Source: Asterias amurensis (Eukaryota; Echinodermata; Asteroidea; Forcipulatida; Asteriidae). Taken from it: a stretch of 64,000 nucleotides of DNA. Where the stretch lies: positions 22,676,349-22,740,348 of the forward strand of contig NC_092651.1 in NCBI RefSeq assembly GCF_032118995.1, read 5' to 3'. A program made the translations under genes and the position numbers. A model generated the notes under the pieces. It did not search any database, was not told where the DNA came from, and saw only the letters and a program-made list of their open reading frames with translations. Shown here one piece after another: positions 49,101-61,295 of this stretch. Position 1 is the first letter of the stretch. Every line of letters starts with the position of its first letter.

Positions 49101-52100
49101 TCCCATAGGGATGCCATTATTGCAGGGTGACATCGTGACCCTTTGAAAGAGGTTTGGCTGTGGATTATTAAAAACATAACTCAGAATCGAACACAGCCTT
49201 CATGTTTGTTGATGATTTGGTTTTCGAAAAAACTTCTGAAAATCGGGTATCGTGTGAACTGCTGAATAAATGCCACGAATTATGGACGATTTGGGGAACA
49301 ATCGTTGGATAGATGAATGCCAATGATAGAGCGTTTTCAGGGGTCGAAATTAAGTGTATTTCCATGGTAGTCAGCAGGGATAGTGACCAATAATTTTTAG
49401 TAGCCCTGATTAGATTTTGGTAGCCCGAAAGACACATTATGTCTCGCGTCACGGCTCAAACTTTACAATACACCAATAACATAGTTCTTTATTGTTTGTA
49501 ATGATGATTTTTGCATTATTTTTCCACTAGCCCGTCGGGCTATCAAACTGGAAAAATGAGTAGCCCGGCTTTAAATCTGGTAGTCCCGGGCTAGCGGGCT
49601 AGTGGCAATTTCGACCCCTGGTTTTCTCCCTTAACAGTTGTCCGCTAGCAAAGTGCCAGTGAAAACACACGAGGACCAGTCACTCTGAGTGTAGTACAGA
49701 CGAGCTAGGTCTTTGTTTAAAATCGTTCCTGAATTGCCACTGAATAAAATATGGACTTGAGTGAAAATGCTTGTGGAGTCATGAAATGACGAGCCCAATG
49801 TAATCCTGCTGGTTTGTCACTGAACACCCCAATTGGCACACCGACATGCCTGCGCCTGGAAGATGTAGCTCAATGTGAATACACTTTTTGACACGATGTA
49901 GCCCTGTATACAGTGAACGATTTCCCTTGTACTAGTATGGCAGAGCAAAATGCTGTAAAATGTTTCAATTGGTACTTTAAAGGCAGTTGACACTATTGGT
50001 AATTGTCAAAGACTAGCCTTCACATGACGTATCTCAACATATGCATAAAATAACAAACCTGTGAAAATTTGAGCTCAATCGGTCATCGAACTTGCGAGAT
50101 AATAATGAAAGAAAAAAACACCCTTGTCACACGAAGTTGTGTGCGTTTAGATGGTTGATTTCGAGACCTCAAGTTCTAAATCTGAGGTCTCGAAATCAAT
50201 ATTGTTGAAAATTACTTCTTTCTCGAAAACTATGGCACTTCAGAGGGAGCCGTTTCTCACAATGTTTTATACCATCAACCTCTCCCCATTACTCGTCACC
50301 ATGAAAGGCTTTATGCTAATAATTATTTTGAGTAATTACCAATAGTGTCCACTGCCTTAAAAAAAAACAGGGTTTGCCACTCATTAGCATTTAAAGGAAC
50401 ACGTTGCCTTGGATCGGACGAGTTGGTCAAAACAAAAGCGTTTGTAACCGTTTTTTATAAAATGCATATGGTTGGAAAGATGTTTTAAAAGTAGAATACA
50501 ATGATCCACACAAGTTTGCCTCGAAATTGCGAGGTTTTCCTTCTACTGTGCGAACTAACATGGTCGGCCATTTATGGGAGTCAAAATTTTGACCCCCATA
50601 AATGGCCGACGTGTTAGTCGACAAGGTAAAAGGAAAACCACGCAATTTCGAGGCATGTTTGTGTGGATCATTGTATTCTACTTTTACAACATCTTTCTAC
50701 CCATATGCATTTTATAAAAAACGGTTACAAACGCTTTTTAAAGACCAACTCGACCGATCCAAGGCAACGTGTTCCTTTAATGTGCACACACTAAGTTCAG
50801 TCTAAGTTTCTTGCTATGCAAACTTGCAGGACGAAATCGTTCCCTCCATGGCAATTTTTGTAGAGGTCATGACCTGACGAGGTCATGTCGTGACCTGAAG
50901 AGGTCATGGTCTTTTCTGTCCCGGTCTTGGCACAGTGTCTCCTTTATTATGGTGCTGTGCAGTCTTAGAATTTACTTTGACCATACTCGAGTCATAGTCT
51001 TTTTTTCGTTGCTTTAGATGTCCAGCTATTTTGAAAGATTAGTGAATATTTTCTGTCGTTGTAGTAGGAAATTAATTACCATGCAAACTGTCAAATTCCA
51101 CTGAAAGTCATACCGCAGCCATACAAGGAATTTGCCCCCACTCAAGTCATGTCGTTGGTATTTCTTGTTACTTTCAAATGTCTCACTATCTCTAATGATT
51201 AGTGAATGTTTTCTGTCACGTACAGCAGTAGAAATTCACGAACATACAGACTGTCGAATTCCAACACGCACTGATTGGAAGTCCCTGAAGGTACAATGGC
51301 GCAATAAAAACACTGGCACGTGGTGTTCATGTCGCGAACCACTCTCAGGAAAACACAACACTACTTATGTTGGGATCAACATTGTGATGACAACAAAGAA
51401 TGTTACTGATAAACTTGTCTTGACTCAGGGTTAGACCTGCCTTAAAAAATGTAACATTTATACTGTGTGTTGTTGGCTGGATTCGTACAGTTTTGTGATT
51501 TGATGTGCAGTTCGCATTCTTTCTTGAACCATGCAGGCAGGAAATACCAAATTGTAACTTTTACAAAAATGTACATGTAACAGACGGTGGATAGTGTGCA
51601 GATAAATAAGCAGAATTTGTGTTTTGTTGTTCATAATACGTTTTTTTATCACGCCTCAGAATAACCCACGCCACCCATCACAGCAATTGCCGTGGTGCCC
51701 TGTGCGCTTGCTTGTGTCATTTGCAAAGTTCCAAAACAAATTTACATTTTCCTCATAGAAGTGCCCATTATCAGTGGGAAATTGCTGTGTCTCTCATGAA
51801 CGAAGTTCAAGGCATGTTAACGTTATTCACTGTTCACTAAAAATCTTATTTTGAAAGAGCATTAATTTTTCATTTGGAAATTAAAAACAATAGATGCAAC
51901 CAAACAAAGTGACGTCAACATGAATCACCGTTTGGGTTCACCCCAAAATTAACACAGAACATGAAACAAAACTGGGCTGTTCAGGACAATTGCCACCAGG
52001 ATGTTTTTCCCAAGGTTAAGTTTACTCTAATCGCCATGGGCGAGTCACACAATGTCACTACGACGTCATGAAAAAGGTCATGGTCGTGAAAAAACGAATG

Positions 52101-52734
52101 ACAGTTGGCTGGTACCCAGCAGGACGGCAGGCACCATGCAGCTCTATAATCACTGACTGACTGTTGGGTACCCATGATGGTCATTGATAGCGTAGAGAAA
52201 TTTGATTGTAAATGATCCAGACAATTTCATTGAGAAATTTCGAGCAACTTTTCATCAATTTACAACCATTAAACATGAAGGGAATAACATGACAGCATGA
52301 CGTACCAGGATGTACATGTATACAAAACAGCAAAACACTGTGTAACATACATGCACATACATGTACAATGTATGATGTAGGCCTCCCGACTTTGTAATTG
52401 AAAAACAAAATCTAAAAATAATAATAATATCAATCATAAAATAACCAACAATGGTTATATAATCTACCCACATTTCCCAAAACGTTTATTATATTAACAT
52501 GCTTTACAATAATCTGCAATCAACCATGAATGTTTTTACCCCTAAAAATCAACAAAGATGGCGGGGCAGATGGCTGTTCTGCCGGCGCACAAACCATGTA
52601 TGATTGTAGTGTATGACCACATTTGAAATAATAAAGAATATTTTCTGACATTAATGTTAACCGATATAACACCTACCCGAATATGGTTCCTCATAATAGA
52701 CAGATTCACCAGCGAGACTTCCAGCAATCGACAT
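40183..52734 (-). CDS. Neuronal membrane glycoprotein M6-like (PLP/DM20 family), distal copy with long tail
   Basis: Seven minus-strand exons join in phase to 526 codons plus stop: 52734-52677, 47124-46956, 44704-44545, 43849-43684, 42314-42229, 41446-41387 and 41064-40183. The N-terminus is MSIAGSLAGESVYYEEPYS; its last base and GTAGGT donor fit the phase of the next exon. The Cys cluster VPGPCRTCCIRCPCPS precedes span 1 (about 35-57). Span 2 is about 77-105, with loop motif GRCQTG at 122-127. Span 3 is about 130-157, the extracellular loop has Cys163, 178, 203 and 211, and span 4 is about 214-233. LINYAANFAKLRDRF follows, as in M6. The tail (240-526) is rich in Ser, Gly, Asn and Tyr, much longer than in vertebrate M6 (about 40 residues), and is encoded by one exon. 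The first intron is 5.5 kb. Family assignment is strong; the first exon is less certain (about 0.6). Confidence 0.85.
41658..42042 (+). mobile_element. TTAA MITE family 1, near-complete
   Basis: GAAAGGCAGTGGACACTATT to GTGTCCACTGCCTTTAA; in an intron of the distal M6-like gene. Confidence 0.8.
42430..42680 (+). mobile_element. Non-LTR retrotransposon 3' end fragment
   Basis: The translation contains GKRRRGQPRSTWKHEQRDL, the GRPRxTW motif found at the C-terminus of many non-LTR ORF2 proteins. A frameshift follows, then an early stop and a (TGA)n microsatellite tail typical of RTE/CR1-type ends. Confidence 0.65.
42640..42676 (+). repeat. TGA trinucleotide microsatellite
   Basis: (TGATGA)n with single-base changes at the tail of the retrotransposon fragment. 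Confidence 0.8.
43228..43545 (-). mobile_element. TTAA MITE family 1, truncated
   Basis: Body from GGGGAGAGGTTGATAG to ACCAATAGTGTCTATGTGTC and TTAA; one end is missing. Confidence 0.65.
44735..45915 (+). mobile_element. SINE copy split by a Tc1-like element
   Basis: SINE sequence runs to ...AAAGTACTGAGTA (44823) and resumes at TAGACAGTGCTAACACAC (45882). The middle matches the 45984 copy when the insert is removed. A piece after the B box is also deleted. Confidence 0.7.
44824..45881. mobile_element. Non-autonomous Tc1/mariner-like element, 1058 bp
   Basis: Ends are CACTCTAAG and TTAGAGTG in inverted orientation, flanked by TA on both sides, and it interrupts a SINE. Internal text repeats TACCCAAC and GCGTAA motifs. 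No transposase ORF is visible. Confidence 0.75.
45984..46135 (+). mobile_element. tRNA-derived SINE, fullest copy
   Basis: The head carries an A box (TAGTCTAGTTGG) and a B box (GGTTCGTATCC) at tRNA spacing and a paired acceptor-like stem (CTCGG with CCGAG). A non-tRNA body with ACTCGGGAAAGTACTGAG and ACACACATCGGTGTA follows. It is not a functional tRNA because the family body is fused to it. Confidence 0.75.
47737..48171. mobile_element. Foldback TTAA element with nested palindromes
   Basis: Ends TTAAAGGGTATACATG and TAATCCTTTAA. Inside, GAAATGAGTAAAA is inverted as TTTTACTCATTTC. A hairpin with 16-bp arms and a 4-nt loop sits at 47992-48027. Confidence 0.7.
48542..48868 (-). mobile_element. 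TTAA MITE family 1
   Basis: TTAAAGGCACTGGACACTGT at the left; the right end fades after GACAATTATTACCAAA. Confidence 0.7.
49338..49620 (+). mobile_element. hAT-like MITE, intact copy
   Basis: Perfect 14-bp inverted ends CAGGGGTCGAAATT and AATTTCGACCCCTG. Flanked by GTTTTC on both sides. Internal palindromic AGCCCG motifs. Confidence 0.8.
49977..50360 (+). mobile_element. TTAA MITE family 1, near-complete
   Basis: TTAAAGGCAGTTGACACTAT to GTGTCCACTGCCTTAA. A family 4 palindromic element begins 31 bp later. Confidence 0.8.
50391..50780. mobile_element. Family 4 palindromic TTAA element
   Basis: Same ends and centre as 16297; nearly identical to 58207-58596. Confidence 0.85.
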
Positions 52735-54104
52735 GACGAAGTAGTTTTTAAAAACAGAAAACTAAACAGGAGCAAAAATAACTGTTTCACTGCATCTGCG
52801 AAATGATAAATTCCGTTTATGGAAGATGCGTGCACAACAAAACGCAATGTAGTTTAAGATGAAGGAGTTCTACTGTTGATACAGATGTCAGACATCTTTC
52901 AATTCAACCATACTCAATCCCAGAGGATGCTGAACTGGATCTTGGAAAAAAAATAATGGGTTAATTTGGTGCAGTCAATCACTCCTCTTTCTATATTCCA
53001 AGGGTTAATTTGATGGCAGAGTGCTGGGTGATGATGATGACATGGAATGCACGTTCAGTAGTACGACACGAAACGACTGTACGAACTGTGTATTCTCCCC
53101 ACGCTGTGAATTTATCACTCACTCGTCGGTATGCTGATGATGATGATGGCGGTTGAATTGAAGTATCACAAAATATTTGTGTAAACTCGTCAGGCCGTCG
53201 GTTCTGCTACAAAGTACGGGTCGTTATTTGAGCGTGTGAACCACCTGACTCGTCCAGTCAACCCTCAAGGAGATTTCAAGCAATTGAATACGGGACAAAA
53301 AGAAACCGTTGGTGCACAGAGTGATATTGGTTTACACTGCCTATAGAATTACTGTGTGTGTATTATGCGTTGCGTACAATGCAACGGTTGGAGTCTGTGA
53401 ATAGGGTTTATGTGACGTCATGTGTTGTTATTGCGAAAGGCAAACAATGCATTGGGTTCTCTACTTGGTCATTGGAGCGGTACGGAATACCTGTTGGGTG
53501 AATCAACATGAGGGGAGGGTGAGATGTGAATGTGGAAGTGGAGTTATTTCTGGCTGGCTTATTATGGATGAATAATTGGAAAATTATGTTGAGCTGTTGT
53601 GTATAATGATGAGTATTTCTTTTTTCTGTGTATCCCAATATGGACCTATTGTGTTTGTGTTTGTGTTGGTATAATGGCGGCTGTGATAGGCCTATGCCAG
53701 GTACAACTCGCCAACACTAAACAACTTTCAATTGTGGATTCCAGAGATATCTTCAAGTTGGCATTCATGTAATGTTCTTTGTGGTGGACTAAGTTGTTCT
53801 AGAAGTCTGGCAACTTTTGTCAGGGGCACAATCATTTGTACTCTCAAATAAACTAAAACTAACATTTTACATAACTGTTGCGAAACAAAATTTCATTTAC
53901 ATATTAACTGAATCTTAATTTCAAAGTAACCCCATATTCCTGTCAAGAAAGGTTGAAACAGATTTCATTTTACATTAAGTAAAGTTTATTACACTAAGAA
54001 TTCGTAACAACTCAAACTTGAGAGTCAATTAATAAATAAAACAACTTACAGGCAATTGTTCATCTTCTCTATCACCAATTTCTTGTGAAGAAGATCCTTA
54101 CTCT

Positions 54105-54200
54105 TTGAGAAGATCAAAGCTTTCGAAAAGTTGAATCGTTACCATCGGTTCTTCTCAGAACCAGACACTATTCAAAAAGAGATCATTTGGTGGTTACACA
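54105..54200 (+). repeat. Stem-loop repeat, copy on the plus strand
   Basis: GAGAAGATCAAAGC, TTTCGAAAAGTTGA and then GGTTCTTCTCAGAACC (54147-54162) follow in order. The stem-loop is perfect and fits the histone consensus. Sequence outside the motifs differs from the other copies. Confidence 0.65.
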
Positions 54201-57149
54201 AACCTCTCTTATTAGATATCGCCTAACTAGCAGTTGCAGGCCTCTTTCAAATCTTCATAAAAACTCCTGTTCAAGATTTGAAATGCATGAATGGGGGTCG
54301 TTTTGAAAGGTTATGTTCCAGTCTTGCCTCAAGCGATTCGACACAAGATCCTGTAACAACAAAGTTTGAGAAACTCTATTTCATGTGGAAGGTTACCGGG
54401 GTTCATGAAAAGAGAAGTGATATCTAACCTGGGTCCTACTTCGTAGAGCTGCTAAGCTGTTGATTAGCATGAAATTTCTGCCTACAGATAAAAACAGGTT
54501 TACCAACCCGATTTGCATCTGTTACACTTTGCTTTGTTACTGGTATTCAGCTATTGTTTGCTTATCCCGAAAATCACGTGGAAATTGGGGTTGTATCCTG
54601 TTTTTATCAAGGCAAAATTTCATGTTAACAAAATTTCTGTGCTTAGCAGCTCTATTGAATAGGGCCCTGGTTTTTAGTCTTAGATATTTTACCAGATGGC
54701 CCCTTTCGTTGTTGGTGTTGAGTTATTTTGATCAGTTAGTTTCTGATGCATCCGAGTCATATTTTCCTGTGTGTATTTTGAACATCTCGAACAAATAATT
54801 AAGTGCTTTCTATGGCCGATCTTTTGCAGTGTTTGGAATTTGTTGAACTTGGTTGCTAATACATTACTGCAATGCATGTTTCACTCCTTCTTGAGACATT
54901 GGTGGTTTGTTATCCTTACTACCCCTTTTCATGTGGGATACGATACACCATGAGTCCTTCATTAGCGTTTTATATGCTGCTGTTCAGCACGAGGGGGCGC
55001 TATTCAACACAGGTATAGGGCTTTTACACAGTATAGTCCAATATATTCACAGTCGTAGTCTTTTCCATCGGTGCGATCCATAGACTTTGATGATTTTAAG
55101 TTCTAGATTCGCCAGCAGCATCGTGCATGCGTATAGTGTAGGCAAGCAGTAAAGAAACAATCTTTCAATTATGTGGTGATATTATACGAGTATGGTCATT
55201 ATCAGAACATGGAGGTAGAAATGACAACTTCTTCAACCACACCCATTAGACGGAACACAATTTTTATCTATAGATGGCGCGATTTTAAAGTACACTCAAC
55301 AATAAGTATCTCAACAATAAGACGATGTGACTTATGTTTACATTCAAACCGCCCTCTGTTGACAAAACACTATATACGGCGTGTTTCGCCGGGCACTGAG
55401 TTGCGTAGTCATAAATTAGTAAGATTGCGTACACTTTCTAGCTGGCTGCCAAAACACAGAGGTTTTGCCCGGCGGTATGCGCGCTAATCATGTTAGGTTT
55501 TTGTGTGACGTCAGAGGTCACATCGTCTATATCAAGGTTGATTTGAGCTTGGAGTAAAATATTGACCAGCATTTGAGGCAGCACATGAGCCGTGTTAGCG
55601 CTGACAAGAAAAGGATCATGAGTTAATAATTTGATATAAACAACTTGTTCGTGTTGAGCCACTCCGTACCTTAGGTTTTGATTTGTTTTAATACCTTAAT
55701 ATCAACAAAACTAAGCATAATATAAACTTAGTTTCAAAAGGAGTAGCCATATTTCCGTATGTATTGTCGACTATCTGTAGCAGTTATGTTTACGCAGGAC
55801 GAATAATCCGTAAAGTGGAATACCAACCTGAAAACAAAAAAACCGTCTCACTCAGAACGTTTCTCAGATTGGATAGGTGGAGGTGGGCAAAGGGCAAGAA
55901 CGGCCCCAGCGGCAAGTATCCAGGACTGCTCAGCTTGCACAGATTCTTATTCATGTATGCAGTGCATAGAAATATGGCGCAGTTTAAGTGTGATGCATGA
56001 TGGGACTGCGCATAATTAAACCAATGAGCGTGCATGGTACGTCTGCCCATCCCAGCGCCGTTGGTTAAAGCATGGCGCTTGTGACGAGCGAAGCAAAGTG
56101 CAAGCACGGCGAAGAAGAGTTTAGGGATATATTGTTGCCCACACAAATTCTGTGCTTGTCCAGCACGCATCATCAGTGTATAGTCAAGGGATTCACACCC
56201 CGTAGGAGGACGGATTCCACTGTAGTCTCCAAATCATTGGTGGCATGGCATTGAAAACGTCCATGAGAAACAGTGGTTTCTAACGCAGAGGGCGTCTGTC
56301 TATTTGCCTGACTTGCTGGCTACGACTAGGGTGGATACAAGACAGGTCCCCGCTGTCATATCCAGTTATTCCATGGGGTACAATCATCGTTTGATAAAGG
56401 GTGCAGTGACATAATGCCCAAATAGTCACTGCTGTCACGTCCGCAATTGAAGTTGACAGCATATCTCTATGTGAAATAACCGAGGTCAGAGGTTAAACTA
56501 CACGCCGGTTTTGCAATTGTTTGAGGCCGGTCTCTGGCGTTATTCACGAGCCTCGAAGTGTGACGTCAGATGTTCAGGCTACGGCAAGGGCTATCTGTAT
56601 ACAGCTAGATTTCCGCGTCCCCAAGCATTGAGTCCTCTGGGACAACCCTTAGCAGTAGCCGTAGCTGTTTACACCATTTCGGATACGACCTAATAAGTGA
56701 CATCCGATAATTATTCGTCCCACCTCTTCTCTAACGAGAAGTGCTCCAAAGGTCTTTCCCCTTCTGGTTGCCGCTCTTCACGGTCAAGGTTTCAAAATTC
56801 AATTTGAAATGCTTTGCATCAAGTTTCGTCCCACACACCGCTTCATTTCGGACTTAACTTCCCTGCATCCTATTCTCCTAATGTATGTTCCAGTTCAAGC
56901 GTAATGTAAGTAGAATTCTTCTAACTTAATTCTCCACGCTTTCATGTTCTATTACTTGTGTGTAGCCCAGACTTTTAGTGACCTTTTGCGCCTTGTAACA
57001 GGCAACTTCCTAGAGAACTAGAGCAATCGACAATGAATCGAAATCAATTGAACTGAATTGAATTGAATACTGCTCAACAATTCTACCAGACACTCCGTTG
57101 AGATTGGGTCATGAAAACAGCTAGGACTATAGTTATACAGATTTTGAAG

Positions 57150-57245
57150 GGTGTCGTGTTTCTGTTCAGTAAAGTGTGGGTTCGAGTCCCGGTCGTTACG
57201 CCCATGGGTAAATGGGTACCTTGTACTTTATTATACTTGCCCTCA
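57150..57245 (+). mobile_element. Second SINE family, copy
   Basis: AGTGTGGGTTCGAGTCCCGG (B box) is followed by GTCGT and a T-rich tail. It shares the B-box core and GTCGT with 20447-20515. Confidence 0.45.
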
Positions 57246-57317
57246 GGGAGCTGAATTGGTTTAACTACTGATGGAATTAAATTGCCTCGAGACAAAAGGT
57301 AATAAAGTTGGAATCAC

Positions 57318-57498
57318 TTTCTAATTCTGAGGTCTCGAAATCAAATTCGTGGAAAATTACGTCTCGAAAACTACTCCACTTCAGAGGGAGCCGTTTCTCA
57401 CAATGTTTTATACTCAACATCTCCCATTACTCTTACCAAGTAATGTTTTATCCCAATAATTATGTTGAGTATTTACCAATAGTGTCCACCGCCTTTAA
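57318..57498 (+). mobile_element. TTAA MITE family 1, 3' half
   Basis: From TCTGAGGTCTCGAAATC to GTGTCCACCGCCTTTAA; the 5' half is absent. Confidence 0.7.
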
Positions 57499-58206
57499 TA
57501 AGAGAAGTAACTGTTGTATATGTAACGATGTTGTACTCGTCTGAAAAATCGCCCGTGATTTTGTTTTGTTTTGTTAACACCGACTTTAAAGCCGCCGGTT
57601 CTCTGAATTACAGACGAGGAAAAAAAAGGGGAAACAAAACAGATAAGAGGAGTTTTAATAATTGAAGTGGAAAGCAAAAAAAAAACATTATCAAGCATTG
57701 TGAGTTTGAAGTGTAAGTGAAGTGTCGTGATGGAAATTACAAAACGCCCGACGGGGCTCTGATCACAAAAGGTGAGGCAGACAACAGAGACTGCAAATTT
57801 ACAGTTAATTTCTACAAATTGATTTGTAAGTAACGGAGGCATGATAATTTGATTTTACGCTGAGTGTTTTGAAGGGAAGGACTAGGGCACAATTTCCGAG
57901 AGCTGCTTTTGAAGCACAAAAAACAGCTATAAGCACAAAATAACTGTGCTTACAAGAATAAGGTTACCAACTAAAATCAGAAGATGCATATAACTGTTAC
58001 CCTGCTCATTTCTGCTAAGCGAGAAATTGCTAAGCAATGTTCCCTGCTTAAGCAACTCTATGAAATTGGGCCCAGGTTTGAGGCAAAATTGCTTGTTGAG
58101 TGTATTTGCCCATTGAAACATTCCTGTAGTCACTAGTTAGCTCAATTTTATAGGTTACATTCCATTACAGCTCCCCTTGGATTGACAGACTGTAGGGTCA
58201 CAGGGT

Positions 58207-58596
58207 TTAAAGGAACACGTTGCCTTGGATCGGACGAGTTGGTCAAAACAAAAGCGTTTGTAACCGTTTTTTATATAATGCATATGGTTGGAAAGATGTT
58301 TTAAAAGTAGCATACAATGATCCACATAAGTTTGCCTTGAAATTGCGTGGTTTTCCTTCTACTGTGCGAACTATCACCGTCGGCCATTTATGGGAGTCAA
58401 AATTTTGACCCCCATAAATGGCCGACGTGTTAGTCGACGAGGTAAAAGGAAAACCACGCAATTTCGAGGCATGTTAGTGTGGATCATTGTATTCTACTTT
58501 TACAACATCTTTCTACCCATATGCATTTTATAAAAAACGGTTACAAACGTTTTTCAAAGACCAACTCGACCGATCCAAGGCAACGTGTTCCTTTAA
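58207..58596. mobile_element. Family 4 palindromic TTAA element
   Basis: Same length (390) and ends as 50391-50780; only a few differences noted by eye. Confidence 0.85.
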
Positions 58597-58918
58597 GTAC
58601 TCTTTTGTTAATCCCGGCCAGCTTGAAATGGGTTGTCTCTATTGTCCCAACTTGTAGTTCCCTGCTCTTCCCTCCCCCACCATGTCTTCCCGCCCTTTCC
58701 CAATCTACCATACTCTCTCAGCTATTCTTCACATGTTTCTTGTTGTATCCAAACCTTTATGTCAGTCTTCTTCATTCAGGACCAGTGCTTTAGTTGCCAT
58801 TATTTAGCCTATATGCCTTTATGTAGTTCTGTTCAACATATTTTTACATTTTGTTTTCCTTTTACTATAATCGTATTTGCATTACATGTACATGTATCGT
58901 TTTTGATAAAACGGCCGA

Positions 58919-58950
58919 ATAAATAATAATAATAATAAGAAGAAGAAGAA
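58919..58950 (+). repeat. AAT/AAG microsatellite
   Basis: AATAATAATAATAATAAG followed by AAGAAGAAG. Confidence 0.9.
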
Positions 58951-59039
58951 ATTGTGTATCAATTTTCATAGCGAACCGTTTTAATGAAAACGTTTATTCA
59001 AAACTCGTCTTTTAAATGTCTTTAAAGGAACTGCAGCTG

Positions 59040-59176
59040 ATTTCACGGTTTAATTATATCTCGAGTTAGAACGAGTATATTCGTCCTAACTTAGATTGGG
59101 TTCCATGCGTTCTATACGTCACGGTTACGGAACCTTAACTCGTCCTTAGTTTTAAAATTAAGAGTTTGGTGAAATC
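59040..59176. mobile_element. Small inverted-repeat element
   Basis: Ends TGATTTCAC and GTGAAATCGAC with internal GAGTTAGAACGAGT and ACTCGTCCT. Related text is at 4222-4250 and 32800-32890. Confidence 0.5.
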
Positions 59177-59180
59177 GACG

Positions 59181-59572
59181 GCTGGACACCTTTGGTAAAA
59201 GATGTCTCAAAGACCTATATTCTCACTTGGCGTATTACCCCATCAACATAATGCATACAATTACAAACCTGTGAAAATTTGGACTCCATTGCATGGTCGT
59301 CGAAGTTGGAAGAGAACAGTGAAGGAAAAACACCCTTGTTGCACAAATTTCTGTGCTTCAGATGCCTAAAATCGGCTTCAGTCATGAAGTCTTTTAACAT
59401 ATTGAGTGAGAAATTATATCTTCCTCAAAAACTACGTTACTTCAGAGGGAGCCGTTTCTCACAATGTTTTATACGATCAACAGCTCTCCATTGTTCGTTA
59501 CCAAGTACGTTTTTACGCTAACAACTATTTCGAGTATTTACCGATAATGCCCAGTGCCTTTAAAATGCCGCA
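59181..59572 (+). mobile_element. TTAA MITE family 1
   Basis: GGCTGGACACCTTTGG to GCCCAGTGCCTTTAA, adjoining a different short MITE on its left. Confidence 0.7.
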
Positions 59573-60651
59573 GTAAAACCTTCTTTCCATTCATGCTCAA
59601 AAGCTTTCATCGTAATTAAACTATCCAAATAAAAACCTGTTTACATCATTTTCCTGCAAGCCGTAACTTCCCCATTTTCTTCAACATTAAAAAGCCAGCG
59701 CAGTAGACGAACAAAGGGACCAAACCCATTACAAGGGGAACTTCTTTCCATCAGTGACAAAAGCTTTAAACGTGAAATATTGGTCCTTTCTCCCCCATCA
59801 GTGAAAAAACAAAGATTTAACGTAAAATTGGTTGGTAACTCGGACCCATTCGGGATATGAAATCAAATTTGTGTTGAATCATTTTTTTACTGTAAAATTA
59901 ATTTGGTTTTTGGAGCATTCTGTCGTGTCGGAACATAAAATGGAAAATGGATTAACCTTTCTGCAAGAAGTTTTTTTTTTTGTTTTTACATATGAATGCT
60001 GTAATTTGCTTTGGGGAGAATGATTCAGTTTCGTGGTTATTGGGTTTCATTCTGAATCAATAACGGTAGTTTTCGTCTCGAATAAAGGGAAAGTTTAAAC
60101 CAGTCTCCGAAGGCTTCGAGTACAGGCGAATTTCTTTTAAGAATTCTTTTTTGAAAATCTATACCATCAATATCATTTTAAGAAATGCTTTGTTTTGTTT
60201 CTGGTCTTTCGTTTTTGGTCCTTTGTTTTGTTTAGTTCATTAGTGTTGCTTCTTTGTGGTATCTTTTACAAGAAACTTAGCAAACTATTTACTCAGTCTC
60301 AGACCCGGCAAGCTACACGTGATCATATCCTGAATAGTATTTTGTCATTGTTGGTGGCTGTGCAGGGAACCATCGAAAGGCAATGCTGTGAACATTTAGG
60401 GCTGGAGACATAATGTTGCTTATTTTAAAAACAAATTTGGCGGGGTGGGGGGGGGGGGCGCTTTTGTTGTGTAGAACCATGTATGTGTCCACCCTTGTTG
60501 CTGGCTACGGCACTGTCGAAGAGGCGTGCCCAAAACAGCGGCTAATTTTGATAATGGCAAGTTCCAGCACAAACTTGGACAAAGTCCAATTCGGCTTCAG
60601 CTAGCAGTGGCTATTCAAAATCTAAAAAACTGTTCCCCAGCGTTTAGTCGC

Positions 60652-61295
60652 TTAAAGCCATTGGACACTTTTTGCACTGAACAAAAATTAAAAGTTCACA
60701 GATTTACAAATAACTTACAGCCACTAGCCCGCTAGCCCGGGACTACCAGATTTACAGCCGGGCTACTCATTTTTCCAGTTTGATAGCCCGACGGGCTAGT
60801 GGAAAAATAATGCAAAAATCATCATCACAAACAATAAAGAACTATGTTATTGGTGAATTGTAAAGTTTGAGCCGTGACGCGAGACATAATGTGTCTTTCG
60901 GGCTACCAAAATCTAATCAGGGCTACTAAAAATTATTGGTCACTAGCCCTGCTGACTACCATGGAAATACACTTAATTTCGACCCCTGTTACAGGGTTTA
61001 CAGAAGGTAATGGTGAAAAACTTCTCTTGAATAATATTCCATGAAATGATTTATTTTTTGAGAAAACATTAAAACAATTAACAATTCTCGATATCGAAAA
61101 TAACGGATTTATTTGAAACACATGTCATGACACGGCGAAACGCGCGGAAACAAGGGTGGGTTTTCCCGTTATTTTCTCCTGACTCCGATGACCGATAGAG
61201 CCTAAATTTTCACAGATTTGTTATTTATAAGTTGTGATACACGAAGTGTGGGCTTTATGACAATACTGTTTATCGATGTTGCGCGATTGCTTTAA
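60652..61295 (-). mobile_element. TTAA MITE family 2 with nested insertion
   Basis: TTAAAGCCATTGGACACTTT to GCGATTGCTTTAA. The body is the reverse of 30291-30661 and is split at 60721-60988 by another element. Confidence 0.8.
60721..60988 (-). mobile_element. hAT-like MITE nested in family 2 copy
   Basis: It is the reverse complement of 49338-49620. One end keeps TTCGACCCCTG; the other has lost about 12 bp. TTACAG flanks both sides. Confidence 0.8.

Noticed and set aside
50427..50645. ORFs of 72 codons at 50427-50645 and 58243-58461 with near-identical products
   Set aside because: They are one arm of the palindromic family 4 element, not genes.
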